Shown here one piece after another: positions 52,274-59,932 of a stretch of DNA of 64,000 nt. Position numbers and translations under genes: made by a program. The notes under the pieces were generated by a model that was not told the origin of the DNA, ran no database searches, and worked only from the letters and a program-made list of their open reading frames with translations. Every line of letters starts with the position of its first letter. Within the stretch, counting starts at the first letter, position 1. Source of the DNA: Cohnella fermenti. GTDB taxonomy: Bacteria; Bacillota; Bacilli; Paenibacillales; Paenibacillaceae. The stretch is from positions 1 through 64,000 of the forward strand of contig NZ_SSOB01000029.1 of the NCBI RefSeq assembly GCF_004801405.1, in the 5' to 3' direction.

Positions 52274-53680
52274 ATGAAACGTATTCTGGCCGTTACCACA
52301 ACTGCGCTTGTTATGGCTTCTGCACTCAGTGCCTGCGGCGGCAACTCGAACTCGTCCGACAACGCAAGCTCGGGCTCGGGGGCAAGCGCCAACTCGTCCG
52401 CAAGCACCTCCGAAGTATCTTCCAACGGCTCCGGGGAGAAAGTCACGGTTAACCTCTGGGCCTTCACAGACGAGATTCCGAACATGGAAGCGAAGTTCCT
52501 CGAGACCCACCCCGACCTCAATGTCGAATTCAAGAACACGGTAATCGCCACCACGGACGGAGCGTATCAACCGGCTCTCGACCAGGCGCTCAATGCCGGC
52601 GGCAAAGACGCTCCGGACATCTATGCGGCCGAATCCGCGTTCGTCCTCAAGTACACGCAAGGCGACGCCTCCAGCTACGCCGCGAACTATGCCGACCTTG
52701 GCCTTACCGACGACATGGTGAAGGAAGCGGGCATCGCCCAATACTCCGTCGACATCGGCACTCTGGACGGCAATCTGAAGGGCCTCGGCTACCAAGCGAC
52801 CGGCGGTTCGTTTATCTATCGCCGCTCGATCGCCAAGGAAGTGTTCGGCTCGGACGATCCCGCTACGATCAAGAACGCGGTCGGCCCCGGCTGGGATAAG
52901 TTCTTCGACGCGGCGGCCAAGCTGAAGGACAAGGGATACGCGATCGTATCCGGCGACGGGGACATCTGGCACCCGATCGAGAACAGCTCCGACGCAGGCT
53001 GGATTGTCGACGGCAAGCTCCACATCGATCCGAAGCGCGAGCAGTTCCTCGATTATTCCAAGAAGCTGACGGACGAAGGCTATTCCAACGGCACGCAGGA
53101 TTGGCAGGAAGCTTGGTACGCGGACATGTCCGGCTCCGGCACGAAGCCGGTGTTCGGCTTCTTCGGTCCTGCTTGGCTGATCAACTACGTCATGAACGGT
53201 CAAGTGAAGGACACGAACGGCGATTGGGCGGTAACCGAGCCGACGACCGGATTCTTCTGGGGCGGCACTTGGGTTCTCGCCAACAAGGACGTCACCAAGA
53301 ACGAAGCCAAGGCGAAGGTCGTTGCCGAATTCGTCAAGTGGATTACGCTCGACACCTCCGATACGGGCCTCCAGAATTACTGGGCGAACGGTACGCTTAA
53401 GGACGGAGAGCAAGGCACGAAGGACAGCGTCGCTTCCTCCGTCGTCATGGCGAAGTCCAACGGCACGGTCGATCTGCTCGGCGGACAGAACATGTTCGAC
53501 GTGTTCGTTCCGGCCAACGCCAATGCGACCGGCAAGAACCTGACACAGTACGACGAATCGATCAACCAGATCTGGCGCGATCAGGTGCGCGCGTATGCCG
53601 CAGGCAAGAAGAGTCGCGAAGACGCGCTCAAGGACTTCAAGCAGACTGTCAAGGATCAACTGGACATCGCAAGCGAATAA
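52274..53680 (+). CDS. Extracellular solute-binding lipoprotein 1 (importer C)
   Basis: The 468-residue lipoprotein has a signal peptide ending in LSAC (Cys ~21), a Ser/Asn/Gly-rich linker (~23-55) and a family-1 sugar-binding domain (VTVNLWAFTDEIPNMEAKFLETHP ...). It resembles CUT1 binding proteins for oligosaccharides rather than the longer LplA type. GGGGAGG precedes the ATG. A strong terminator-like hairpin separates it from the permease genes. Confidence 0.9.
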   Translation: MKRILAVTTTALVMASALSACGGNSNSSDNASSGSGASANSSASTSEVSSNGSGEKVTVNLWAFTDEIPNMEAKFLETHPDLNVEFKNTVIATTDGAYQPALDQALNAGGKDAPDIYAAESAFVLKYTQGDASSYAANYADLGLTDDMVKEAGIAQYSVDIGTLDGNLKGLGYQATGGSFIYRRSIAKEVFGSDDPATIKNAVGPGWDKFFDAAAKLKDKGYAIVSGDGDIWHPIENSSDAGWIVDGKLHIDPKREQFLDYSKKLTDEGYSNGTQDWQEAWYADMSGSGTKPVFGFFGPAWLINYVMNGQVKDTNGDWAVTEPTTGFFWGGTWVLANKDVTKNEAKAKVVAEFVKWITLDTSDTGLQNYWANGTLKDGEQGTKDSVASSVVMAKSNGTVDLLGGQNMFDVFVPANANATGKNLTQYDESINQIWRDQVRAYAAGKKSREDALKDFKQTVKDQLDIASE

Positions 53681-53690
53681 GGTGGCGCCA

Positions 53691-53725
53691 ATGGGGCGGC
53701 GGAGTTTTCCCGCCCCATTTTTTTA
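53691..53725 (+). terminator. Intercistronic terminator after binding-protein gene C
   Basis: ATGGGGCGG (53691-53699) pairs with CCGCCCCAT (53710-53718), followed by seven T. Partial read-through would give more binding protein than permease. Confidence 0.88.
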
Positions 53726-53745
53726 AATGAATGGGGGGAGAGAAC

Positions 53746-54720
53746 ATGCGCCGCAAAGGTGTAAGCTATGCGAAGTACGGTTATATCTTCAGTCTGCCTT
53801 TTATCCTCGTGTTCCTGGTCTTCTCGTTGTACCCGATCTTGTACACCGCAGCCATTGGATTTACCGATATGAAGGGATTAATTCCGAAGCCGATCCACAT
53901 CCTGGACAATCCGTTCCAGAACTTCAAGGATCTTCTGCTCGACAACGCCTCGTTCCGGCAGTCCCTCGTCAACACCGGGCTGCTCTGGATCATCAACTTT
54001 ATTCCTCAGATTATTCTCGCGCTCTTGCTCACCGCTTGGTTCACCAACAAGAGGCTTAACCTCAAGGGACAAGGCACGTTTAAGGTTCTTCTCTATATGC
54101 CGAACATCATTACGGCAAGCACGATCGCCGTGCTGTTCAGCACGTTGTTCGCTTATCCGATGGGGCCCGTGAACAGCCTGTTCCATGCGCTCGGCTGGTC
54201 CGATGCGCCGATTAACTTCCTCCAGGACAAAATGACGGCTCGAGGCATCGTGGGCTTCATCCAATTCTGGATGTGGTACGGCAATACGATGATCGTCCTT
54301 GTCGCGGGCGTTCTGGGCATTAACCCGGCCTTGTTCGAAGCGGCGTCCATCGACGGAGCGAACGGTGTTCAGACGTTCTTCCGCGTTACCCTGCCGAGCC
54401 TTCGGACGATCATGCTCTATACGCTGATCACTTCGATGATCGGCGGGCTGCAGATGTTCGATATTCCGCAGCTGTTCATCACCCCGGCAGGCGGACCGGA
54501 CAATGCGACGCTCACCACGTCCGTGTTCATCTATGGGCAAGCGTTCAAGGGCAGCTACATGTATAACAAAGCCGCAGCCGCCAGCATGATCATGTTCGTT
54601 ATCGCGGCGGTGCTGTCCGCCTTGCTGTTCTACCTGATGCGCGATCGCGACGCGTCGAAGCTGAAGAAGCAATTGAAGAAGCAGAAGCAAGCCGCGAAAG
54701 CGGCGGCAAGGGGGGCGTAA
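53746..54720 (+). CDS. ABC sugar permease, MalF/UgpA type (importer C)
   Basis: The 324-residue permease has six membrane segments and the EAA loop PALFEAASIDGANGVQTFFRVTLP (~residues 205-228). The C-terminus is Lys/Ala-rich. ATG 53746 has GGGGGGAGAG upstream; the in-frame ATG at 53731 lies within that purine stretch. Confidence 0.9.
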   Translation: MRRKGVSYAKYGYIFSLPFILVFLVFSLYPILYTAAIGFTDMKGLIPKPIHILDNPFQNFKDLLLDNASFRQSLVNTGLLWIINFIPQIILALLLTAWFTNKRLNLKGQGTFKVLLYMPNIITASTIAVLFSTLFAYPMGPVNSLFHALGWSDAPINFLQDKMTARGIVGFIQFWMWYGNTMIVLVAGVLGINPALFEAASIDGANGVQTFFRVTLPSLRTIMLYTLITSMIGGLQMFDIPQLFITPAGGPDNATLTTSVFIYGQAFKGSYMYNKAAAASMIMFVIAAVLSALLFYLMRDRDASKLKKQLKKQKQAAKAAARGA

Positions 54721-54723
54721 CCG

Positions 54724-55578
54724 ATGGCCAATCTTCAGAGGAACGTTCCCGTCTCCCACGGAATCAACAAAACGATCATCTATATCGTCTGTATTTTCCT
54801 GGCGGTGCTGAGCATTCTTCCGTTCTGGATCATGTTCGTCAATGCGACTCGTTCCACGCCGGAAATCCAGAGCGGCCTGTCGCTGATCCCGTCAACGCAC
54901 CTCAAGACGAACTGGGACGTGCTGACGAGCAAGAGCTTCGATCCGCTTAAAGGGTTCTTCAACTCGCTTATCATCTCCGGCTTCTCGACGCTGTGCGCGG
55001 TCTACTTCTCGTCCTTGACCGCTTACGGGTTGGTCGTGTACAACTGGAAGCTGCGCCAGCCGTTCTTCACGTTCATCATGTGCGTTATGATGGTTCCGGC
55101 GCAGGCCAGCGCAATCGGCTTCTACCAGTTCATGTATCAGATGCACTGGACGAACAACTTCCTGCCGCTTATTCTGCCCGCGATCGCCTCTCCGGCGATA
55201 GTCTTCTTCATGCGCCAGTACCTGCTCGGGGCGCTGAGCCTCGAGATCGTGGAGGCGGCCCGGATCGACGGGTCCGGCGAGTTCTCCACGTTTAACCGAA
55301 TCATCCTGCCGATCATGGTGCCGGCCATCGCAACGCAAGCGATCTTCGCCTTCGTCGCGAGCTGGAACAACCTGTTCATGCCGCTCATTCTGCTGACGCA
55401 GAAGGAGAAGTATACGCTGCCAATCATGGTCAGCCTGCTGCGCGGCGATATTTACAAGACGGAGTTCGGCTCGATCTATTTGGGACTGGCGCTGACTGCG
55501 CTTCCATTGTTTGTGATATACTTCTTGCTGTCTAGGTATATTATCGCAGGCGTGGCGCTTGGCGGCGTGAAGGAGTAA
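54724..55578 (+). CDS. ABC sugar permease, MalG/UgpE type (importer C)
   Basis: The 284-residue permease has six membrane segments, EAA loop LEIVEAARIDGSGEFSTFNRIILP and C-terminus RYIIAGVALGGVKE. It starts 3 nt after the stop of the preceding permease. Confidence 0.9.
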   Translation: MANLQRNVPVSHGINKTIIYIVCIFLAVLSILPFWIMFVNATRSTPEIQSGLSLIPSTHLKTNWDVLTSKSFDPLKGFFNSLIISGFSTLCAVYFSSLTAYGLVVYNWKLRQPFFTFIMCVMMVPAQASAIGFYQFMYQMHWTNNFLPLILPAIASPAIVFFMRQYLLGALSLEIVEAARIDGSGEFSTFNRIILPIMVPAIATQAIFAFVASWNNLFMPLILLTQKEKYTLPIMVSLLRGDIYKTEFGSIYLGLALTALPLFVIYFLLSRYIIAGVALGGVKE

Positions 55579-55618
55579 TTCCGACTTCTCCCGGAGCGCC
55601 AGCCGAGCGAAGATTGGC

Positions 55619-56971
55619 ATGGGGGATGCGGACGTGTACAACAGAACGCGGGTGCTGCACAGAACGCGGGTGCCGCTGGCGCTGGCAGCCGGTCTTGCTC
55701 TTGTCGCAACGGGCTGCGCGGCCCATTCGGACAACGATAATCCCGATCTGGGCGGGGCTTCGGACGGGACGGTAACGATCAATATGATGCATCTGTACCC
55801 GCAAGCCGGGGCGGCAGGCCAATACCGGATCGTGAGCAAAATCATCGACGAGTATCAGTCGGAGAATCCGAACGTCGTCATCAAGCAGGAAGTGTTCGAC
55901 AACGAGCAGTACAAGGCGAAGATCAAGGTGCTGTCCGCCATCAACGAGCTGCCGGATGTCGGCATGACTTGGGCGGCCGGCTACTTGCAGCCGTTCGTCG
56001 GCGGCGAGCTGTTCGCGCCGCTCGACGATCTGCTCCAAGGAGACCTGAAGGATTCGTTCGTTGCCGGCACGACCGAGGCCTATGCCATCGAAGGGAAGAC
56101 ATACGCGCTGCCGCTCGAGTTTAATCTCGCTCCGATCTACTACAACAAGCAGATTTTCGAACAATATGACCTGCAGGTTCCGACGACCTACGCCGACTTC
56201 CTGAACGTCGTCCGGACGCTGGAGGACCACGGCGTCGTTCCGATTGCGCTCGGCAACAAGGACCGCTGGACCGGTTCGCTGTGGTACATGTACATGGCCG
56301 ACCGCGTCGCGGGTGCGGAGAAGCTGGCGAATGCGCTTAAGGGCGAAGCGAGCTTCACGGACCCGGGACTCATCGAGTCGGCGAAGATGCTGCAAGAGCT
56401 TGCGGGGATGAACGCGTTCAACGAAGGATTTAACGGGCTCTCCAACGATGAAGTGAAGGAACAATTCATTCAAGGCAAAGCCGCCATGTATCTGATGGGA
56501 ACGTGGGAGCTCCCGAACTACACGACCAATCAGAAGGTGGCGCAGCAGCTCCGCAACAACATCGGATTCTTCAAGTTCCCGACCATCGCCGGCGGCAAGG
56601 GGAACATCGATAGTTGGGTGGGCGGCCCCGGCGTCGGCCTGTTCGTTGCCGAGAATTCCCCGGTGAAGGAGGAGGCGAAGAGGTTCGTCGAATACTTCGT
56701 GAAGCGATGGGGAGAAGAGTCGGTCACGGGCGCAGGCGTCATTCCGGCGACGAAGGTCGATACGGCGAAGGTTCGGCTTCCGCAGCTCTACACCGATCTG
56801 CTCAACGAGCTGAACAAGGCGACGAGCATTACGCTGTTCGCCGACGTTCAATTGAATTCGAGCGCGGCTGAAGTCCACTTGAACCAGATCCAGGCGCTGT
56901 TCGGCGGGGCCGTCACCCCGGGCCGATTCGCCGCGGAGCACGACAAGGCCGTCAAAGCCGGCGGTCCATAG
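55619..56971 (+). CDS. Extracellular solute-binding lipoprotein 2 (importer C)
   Basis: The 450-residue protein has a signal peptide with lipobox LVATGC (Cys ~33) and a family-1 binding domain (INMMHLYPQAGAAGQYRIVSKII ...). It is clearly different in sequence from the binding protein at 52274, so the operon offers two receptors for one permease pair. The start is ATG 55619 or GTG 55634; the latter has GGGGGAT before it. The signal region contains a short duplicated segment (RTRVLHRTRV). Confidence 0.88.
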   Translation: MGDADVYNRTRVLHRTRVPLALAAGLALVATGCAAHSDNDNPDLGGASDGTVTINMMHLYPQAGAAGQYRIVSKIIDEYQSENPNVVIKQEVFDNEQYKAKIKVLSAINELPDVGMTWAAGYLQPFVGGELFAPLDDLLQGDLKDSFVAGTTEAYAIEGKTYALPLEFNLAPIYYNKQIFEQYDLQVPTTYADFLNVVRTLEDHGVVPIALGNKDRWTGSLWYMYMADRVAGAEKLANALKGEASFTDPGLIESAKMLQELAGMNAFNEGFNGLSNDEVKEQFIQGKAAMYLMGTWELPNYTTNQKVAQQLRNNIGFFKFPTIAGGKGNIDSWVGGPGVGLFVAENSPVKEEAKRFVEYFVKRWGEESVTGAGVIPATKVDTAKVRLPQLYTDLLNELNKATSITLFADVQLNSSAAEVHLNQIQALFGGAVTPGRFAAEHDKAVKAGGP

Positions 56972-57080
56972 GCCAGCATGGGAAGAAGGCCGTTCCGCCG
57001 ACTGCGGGGCGGTCTTGCCCCGAATGGCGGGGCGATTGCGATTGCCGGATTGCAACAATCGCCCGGCGGCCTTCGCTGGA

Positions 57081-57440
57081 GCGCGGGAGTGGCCGGGGAG
57101 CGGCGGGAGAGCGTTGCGAATGCCGGAAAAACCGGCATTTGGGGCGCGGGAGTGGTCGGGGAGTGGTGCGAATGTCGGAAAAACCGACATTTGGGGCGCG
57201 GGAGTGGAGGGAGAGCGTTGCGAATGTCGGAAAAACCGGCATTTGAGGCGCGGGAGTGGTCGGGGAGTGGTGCGAATGTCGGAAAAACCGGCATTTGAGG
57301 CGCGGGAGTGGCCGGGGAGCGGCGGGAATGTCGGAAAAACCGACATTTGGAGCGCGGGAGTGGAGGGAGAGCGTTGCGAATGTCGGAAAAACCGGCATTT
57401 GGGGCATTGGAGCAGATGGGGAGCGGCGCGAATGTCCAAA
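57081..57440 (+). repeat. 52-bp tandem hairpin array (about 7 units)
   Basis: The ATG of each unit falls at 57120, 57172, 57224, 57276, 57328, 57380 and 57432, exactly 52 bp apart. Each complete unit carries a hairpin AATG(T/C)CGGAAAAACCG(A/G)CATT followed by GGGGCGCGGGAGTGG and one of three spacer variants. Several stems have complementary changes (GTCGG/CCGAC versus GCCGG/CCGGC). The array runs in phase into dispersed element copy 4. Open frames through it are artefacts of the repeat. Confidence 0.93.
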
Positions 57441-57625
57441 TTTATGTGAAATTTCATATTGGCGCGGCTCGATAGGGGGCGATATGGCGGATTTTATGCG
57501 AAAAATCACATTCGTGGAGGAAAATCCCGCTCGAATTGTCGCATATATGCTAAAAATCGCATAAAAACTCTCTATTTGTTCCAATTCATGCCAACGAATG
57601 TGAAAAATCATAAAAACCGCAAAAG
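57438..57625 (+). repeat. Dispersed 51-bp-phased hairpin element, copy 4
   Basis: Modules start at 57443, 57495, 57546 and 57597 (spacing 52, 51, 51 bp). Shared segments with copies 1 and 2 include TATTGGCGCGGCTC, CGTGGAGGAAA and ATGCCAACGAATGTGAAAAAT. It continues directly from the 52-bp array. Confidence 0.85.
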
Positions 57626-57630
57626 TTACC

Positions 57631-57801
57631 GCATCGGCAGACCACAAACGCATCTGTAGGCCACAAGCGCATCGGTAGACCACAAACTCATCTGTAGACC
57701 ACAAGCGCATCGGCAGACCACAAACTCATCTGTAGACCACAAGCGCATCGGCAGACCACAAACACATCTGCAGACCACAACCGCATCGGCAGACCATCAA
57801 C
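57631..57801 (+). repeat. 19-bp tandem array, 9 units, with 38-bp alternation
   Basis: Nine contiguous 19-mers start at 57631. Forms like GCATCGGCAGACCACAAAC and TCATCTGTAGACCACAAGC alternate, giving a 38-bp higher-order repeat. Degenerate copies continue to about 57890. No protein is supported in any frame. Confidence 0.92.
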
Positions 57802-57975
57802 ACATCTAAAAGACCGCATACGCTCTACAAAACGCAACCGCACCTGCAGACTGCAAACGCTCCATAGACCACTAACACATCTATAGATCACAAAGGAGAA
57901 ACTATAGTTTCCCAAGTGCAAACACGATCGAGATAAACTAATCTACAACTACTATGTTTCTTTGCTTTTTATTTT

Positions 57976-57989
57976 TGTAAGCGATTACA
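57976..57989 (+). promoter_or_regulatory. cre-like palindrome upstream of the importer D regulator
   Basis: TGTAAGCGATTACA, within the longer palindrome TTGTAAGCGATTACAA (57975-57990), matches the catabolite-responsive element well. It lies about 350 nt upstream of the regulator start, separated from it by the 6-bp repeats. Confidence 0.65.
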
Positions 57990-58040
57990 ATTCGGCGGGT
58001 GTGAGACGTTCGCTATTGGGTGCGGATGCGCGGTTACGAT

Positions 58041-58268
58041 TGTGACTGCGACTACGGCTGCGACTGTAACTGTAACTGTAACTGTAACTGTGACTGTAAC
58101 TGTAACTGAGACTATGACTTCGAGACTATGGCTGCGACTGTAACTGTAACTGTAACTGCGACTGTGACTGTAACTGTAACTGTGACTATGACTTCGAGAC
58201 TATGGCTCCGACTGCGACTGCGACTATGACTATGGCTTCGACTGTGACTGTAGCTGCGACTACGGCGG
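58041..58268 (+). repeat. 6-bp tandem repeat tract, (ACTGTA/ACTGCG)n
   Basis: About 38 hexamers of the ACTGNN type (mostly ACTGTA, ACTGCG, ACTGTG, ACTATG) fill the tract, with a longer period visible because GACTATGACTTCGAGACTATGG occurs twice. It ends ~70 nt before the response-regulator start, so copy number changes would alter the promoter-to-gene distance. Confidence 0.9.
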
Positions 58269-58338
58269 CGGAGATCGCGACTGCGACCATGCCAGCAACC
58301 GCGCCGGTTTGTCCCGTCCACACTTGGAGATAGGAGAG

Positions 58339-59919
58339 ATGCACGTGAGAAAAATCCTGTTGGTCGACGACGAGATGTTCGCCCGCAAAGGGCTGATCGG
58401 ATTGATTCCGTGGGAGCAGTTCGGCTTCGAGGTGGCGGGGGAGGCGGAGGACGGCGAGGAGGCGCTGGCCTTGATCGAGCAGGTGAAGCCCGATGTCGTC
58501 ATCACGGACATCCGGATGCCGGTGCTCGACGGCTTGGAGCTGATCCAGGAGGTGCGCTCCCGCGGCGGCCACGCGGTTCGCTTCATTATAATAAGCGGCT
58601 ACGGCGACTTCAAATACGCGCAGCAAGCGGTGCGCTTCGGCGTCCAGGATTACCTGCTGAAGCCGATCGAAGAGAGCGAGCTGACCGCCGCGCTGATGCA
58701 GATCCGCGAGCAGCTCGACAAGGAGCAGCCGCACTCGGAGGCGAGCAGCGCCCTCGTGCAGGCTTCCTTGTTCGAGAAGCTGCTCTCCGGCCGGGCGGAC
58801 GGGCCGCTCGTCGCCGCAGCCTCGACCTCGTTCGGCCTCAAGGAAGAGACGGCGCTTCGCCACTTCGCCGTCGAGCTGAACGATCTTCCGGCCGCCAGCC
58901 CCGAGGCCGAGCGGATCGAACGGACGGAGCGGGCGAAGACGGCCGTCGCCCGTGCGGCGGAGCGGCTCGGCTTCCGCACCGCCCCTTATGTGCATCTTCG
59001 CAGCGAGTTCGAGCTCGGCTTCCTGCTGCCGGCCAAGACCGATCCCCGCGAGGCCCGAACGATCGGCGACGAGATGGCTCGCGCTTGCTCGAAGGCCGCG
59101 GGCTGCACGGCGAAGGTGTACATCGGCGAGGCGGTGCCCGGTCTCGCGCAAGCTCGCCGCTCCTATCTCAGCGGCCTGGAAGCGATGAAGCACAAGTATG
59201 CGCTGGACGAGAAGAACGTCATCGTGGGCGACGAGTTGACCGCCTCGGCCTTGCACTATCGGGAGATCGACAGCTCCGTCTACGCCGAGCTGATGGACCG
59301 CCTCGAGGAGAACGACATGACGGCCGTTCGCGATGCGGCGGATAAGCTGTTCGCGGCCTTCCGCGAGCAGGTATTCGCCTATGACTCCGTCGCGGCGGCG
59401 ATGTCCCGCTGCGTGCACGGGGCGACCCGGATCATCCAGACAATGGAGGGAGATCCGGCCAGCCTCGCTTCTCTAACGCCGATGCTTGAGTGGGCGGCCG
59501 CGCCCAAGACGCTTCGCGGGCTCCAGACGACGCTGCTGATTTTCCTAACCGAATGTGCGGGTTACATCTGTGAGCTGAGAGGCAAGGTGAGCAAGGGAGA
59601 CATCGCCAAGATCAAGGCGTACATCGACCATCATTACAACGAGAATATCAGCCTTAAGAGCATCGCCGCGCGATATTACATGAACCCGGTCTATCTCGGC
59701 CAACTGTTCAAGAAGACGTACGGCAGCTACTTCAACGATTATCTGCTGCAGCTCCGAATCCGCGAAGCGAAGCGCCAGCTCCGCCAGACCGACAAGAAGG
59801 TGTACGAGATCGCCGCAAGCGTCGGCTTCAACAACGCCGATTACTTCGTTACCCAGTTCGAGAAGGTCGAGCGCAAGACGCCGACCGAGTACAAGAACGC
59901 TCTCTTAGAGAAGATTTAA
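58339..59919 (+). CDS. YesN-type response regulator with AraC DNA-binding domain (importer D)
   Basis: The 526-residue regulator has a receiver domain (1-125; Asp57 in VVITDIRMPV; Lys in LLKPIEE), a long middle region (~130-420) and an AraC double HTH (~425-520, with ISLKSIAARYYMNPVYLGQLFKKTYG and AASVGFNNADYFVTQFEKVE). ATG 58339 has GGAG nine bases upstream; GTG 58345 is an equally good alternative. It precedes its kinase, the reverse of the order in the other two systems here. Confidence 0.92.
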   Translation: MHVRKILLVDDEMFARKGLIGLIPWEQFGFEVAGEAEDGEEALALIEQVKPDVVITDIRMPVLDGLELIQEVRSRGGHAVRFIIISGYGDFKYAQQAVRFGVQDYLLKPIEESELTAALMQIREQLDKEQPHSEASSALVQASLFEKLLSGRADGPLVAAASTSFGLKEETALRHFAVELNDLPAASPEAERIERTERAKTAVARAAERLGFRTAPYVHLRSEFELGFLLPAKTDPREARTIGDEMARACSKAAGCTAKVYIGEAVPGLAQARRSYLSGLEAMKHKYALDEKNVIVGDELTASALHYREIDSSVYAELMDRLEENDMTAVRDAADKLFAAFREQVFAYDSVAAAMSRCVHGATRIIQTMEGDPASLASLTPMLEWAAAPKTLRGLQTTLLIFLTECAGYICELRGKVSKGDIAKIKAYIDHHYNENISLKSIAARYYMNPVYLGQLFKKTYGSYFNDYLLQLRIREAKRQLRQTDKKVYEIAASVGFNNADYFVTQFEKVERKTPTEYKNALLEKI

Positions 59920-59932
59920 CGGCGGTGATCCG

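Noticed and set aside
55541..57457. Long minus-strand open frame (638 residues) with Pro/Arg-rich repeats
   Set aside because: It is antisense to the binding-protein gene and the 52-bp array; composition is that of a shadow frame and the repeats mirror the DNA array.
57081..57801. Possible CRISPR array
   Set aside because: Spacers are not unique: units are near-identical over their whole length, and no cas gene is nearby.
57631..57801. Replication-origin iterons
   Set aside because: No initiator gene, DnaA boxes or partition gene nearby; the setting is chromosomal.
58112..58321. Minus-strand Ser/Arg/His-rich small protein
   Set aside because: It only translates the hexamer repeats and has no start signal.
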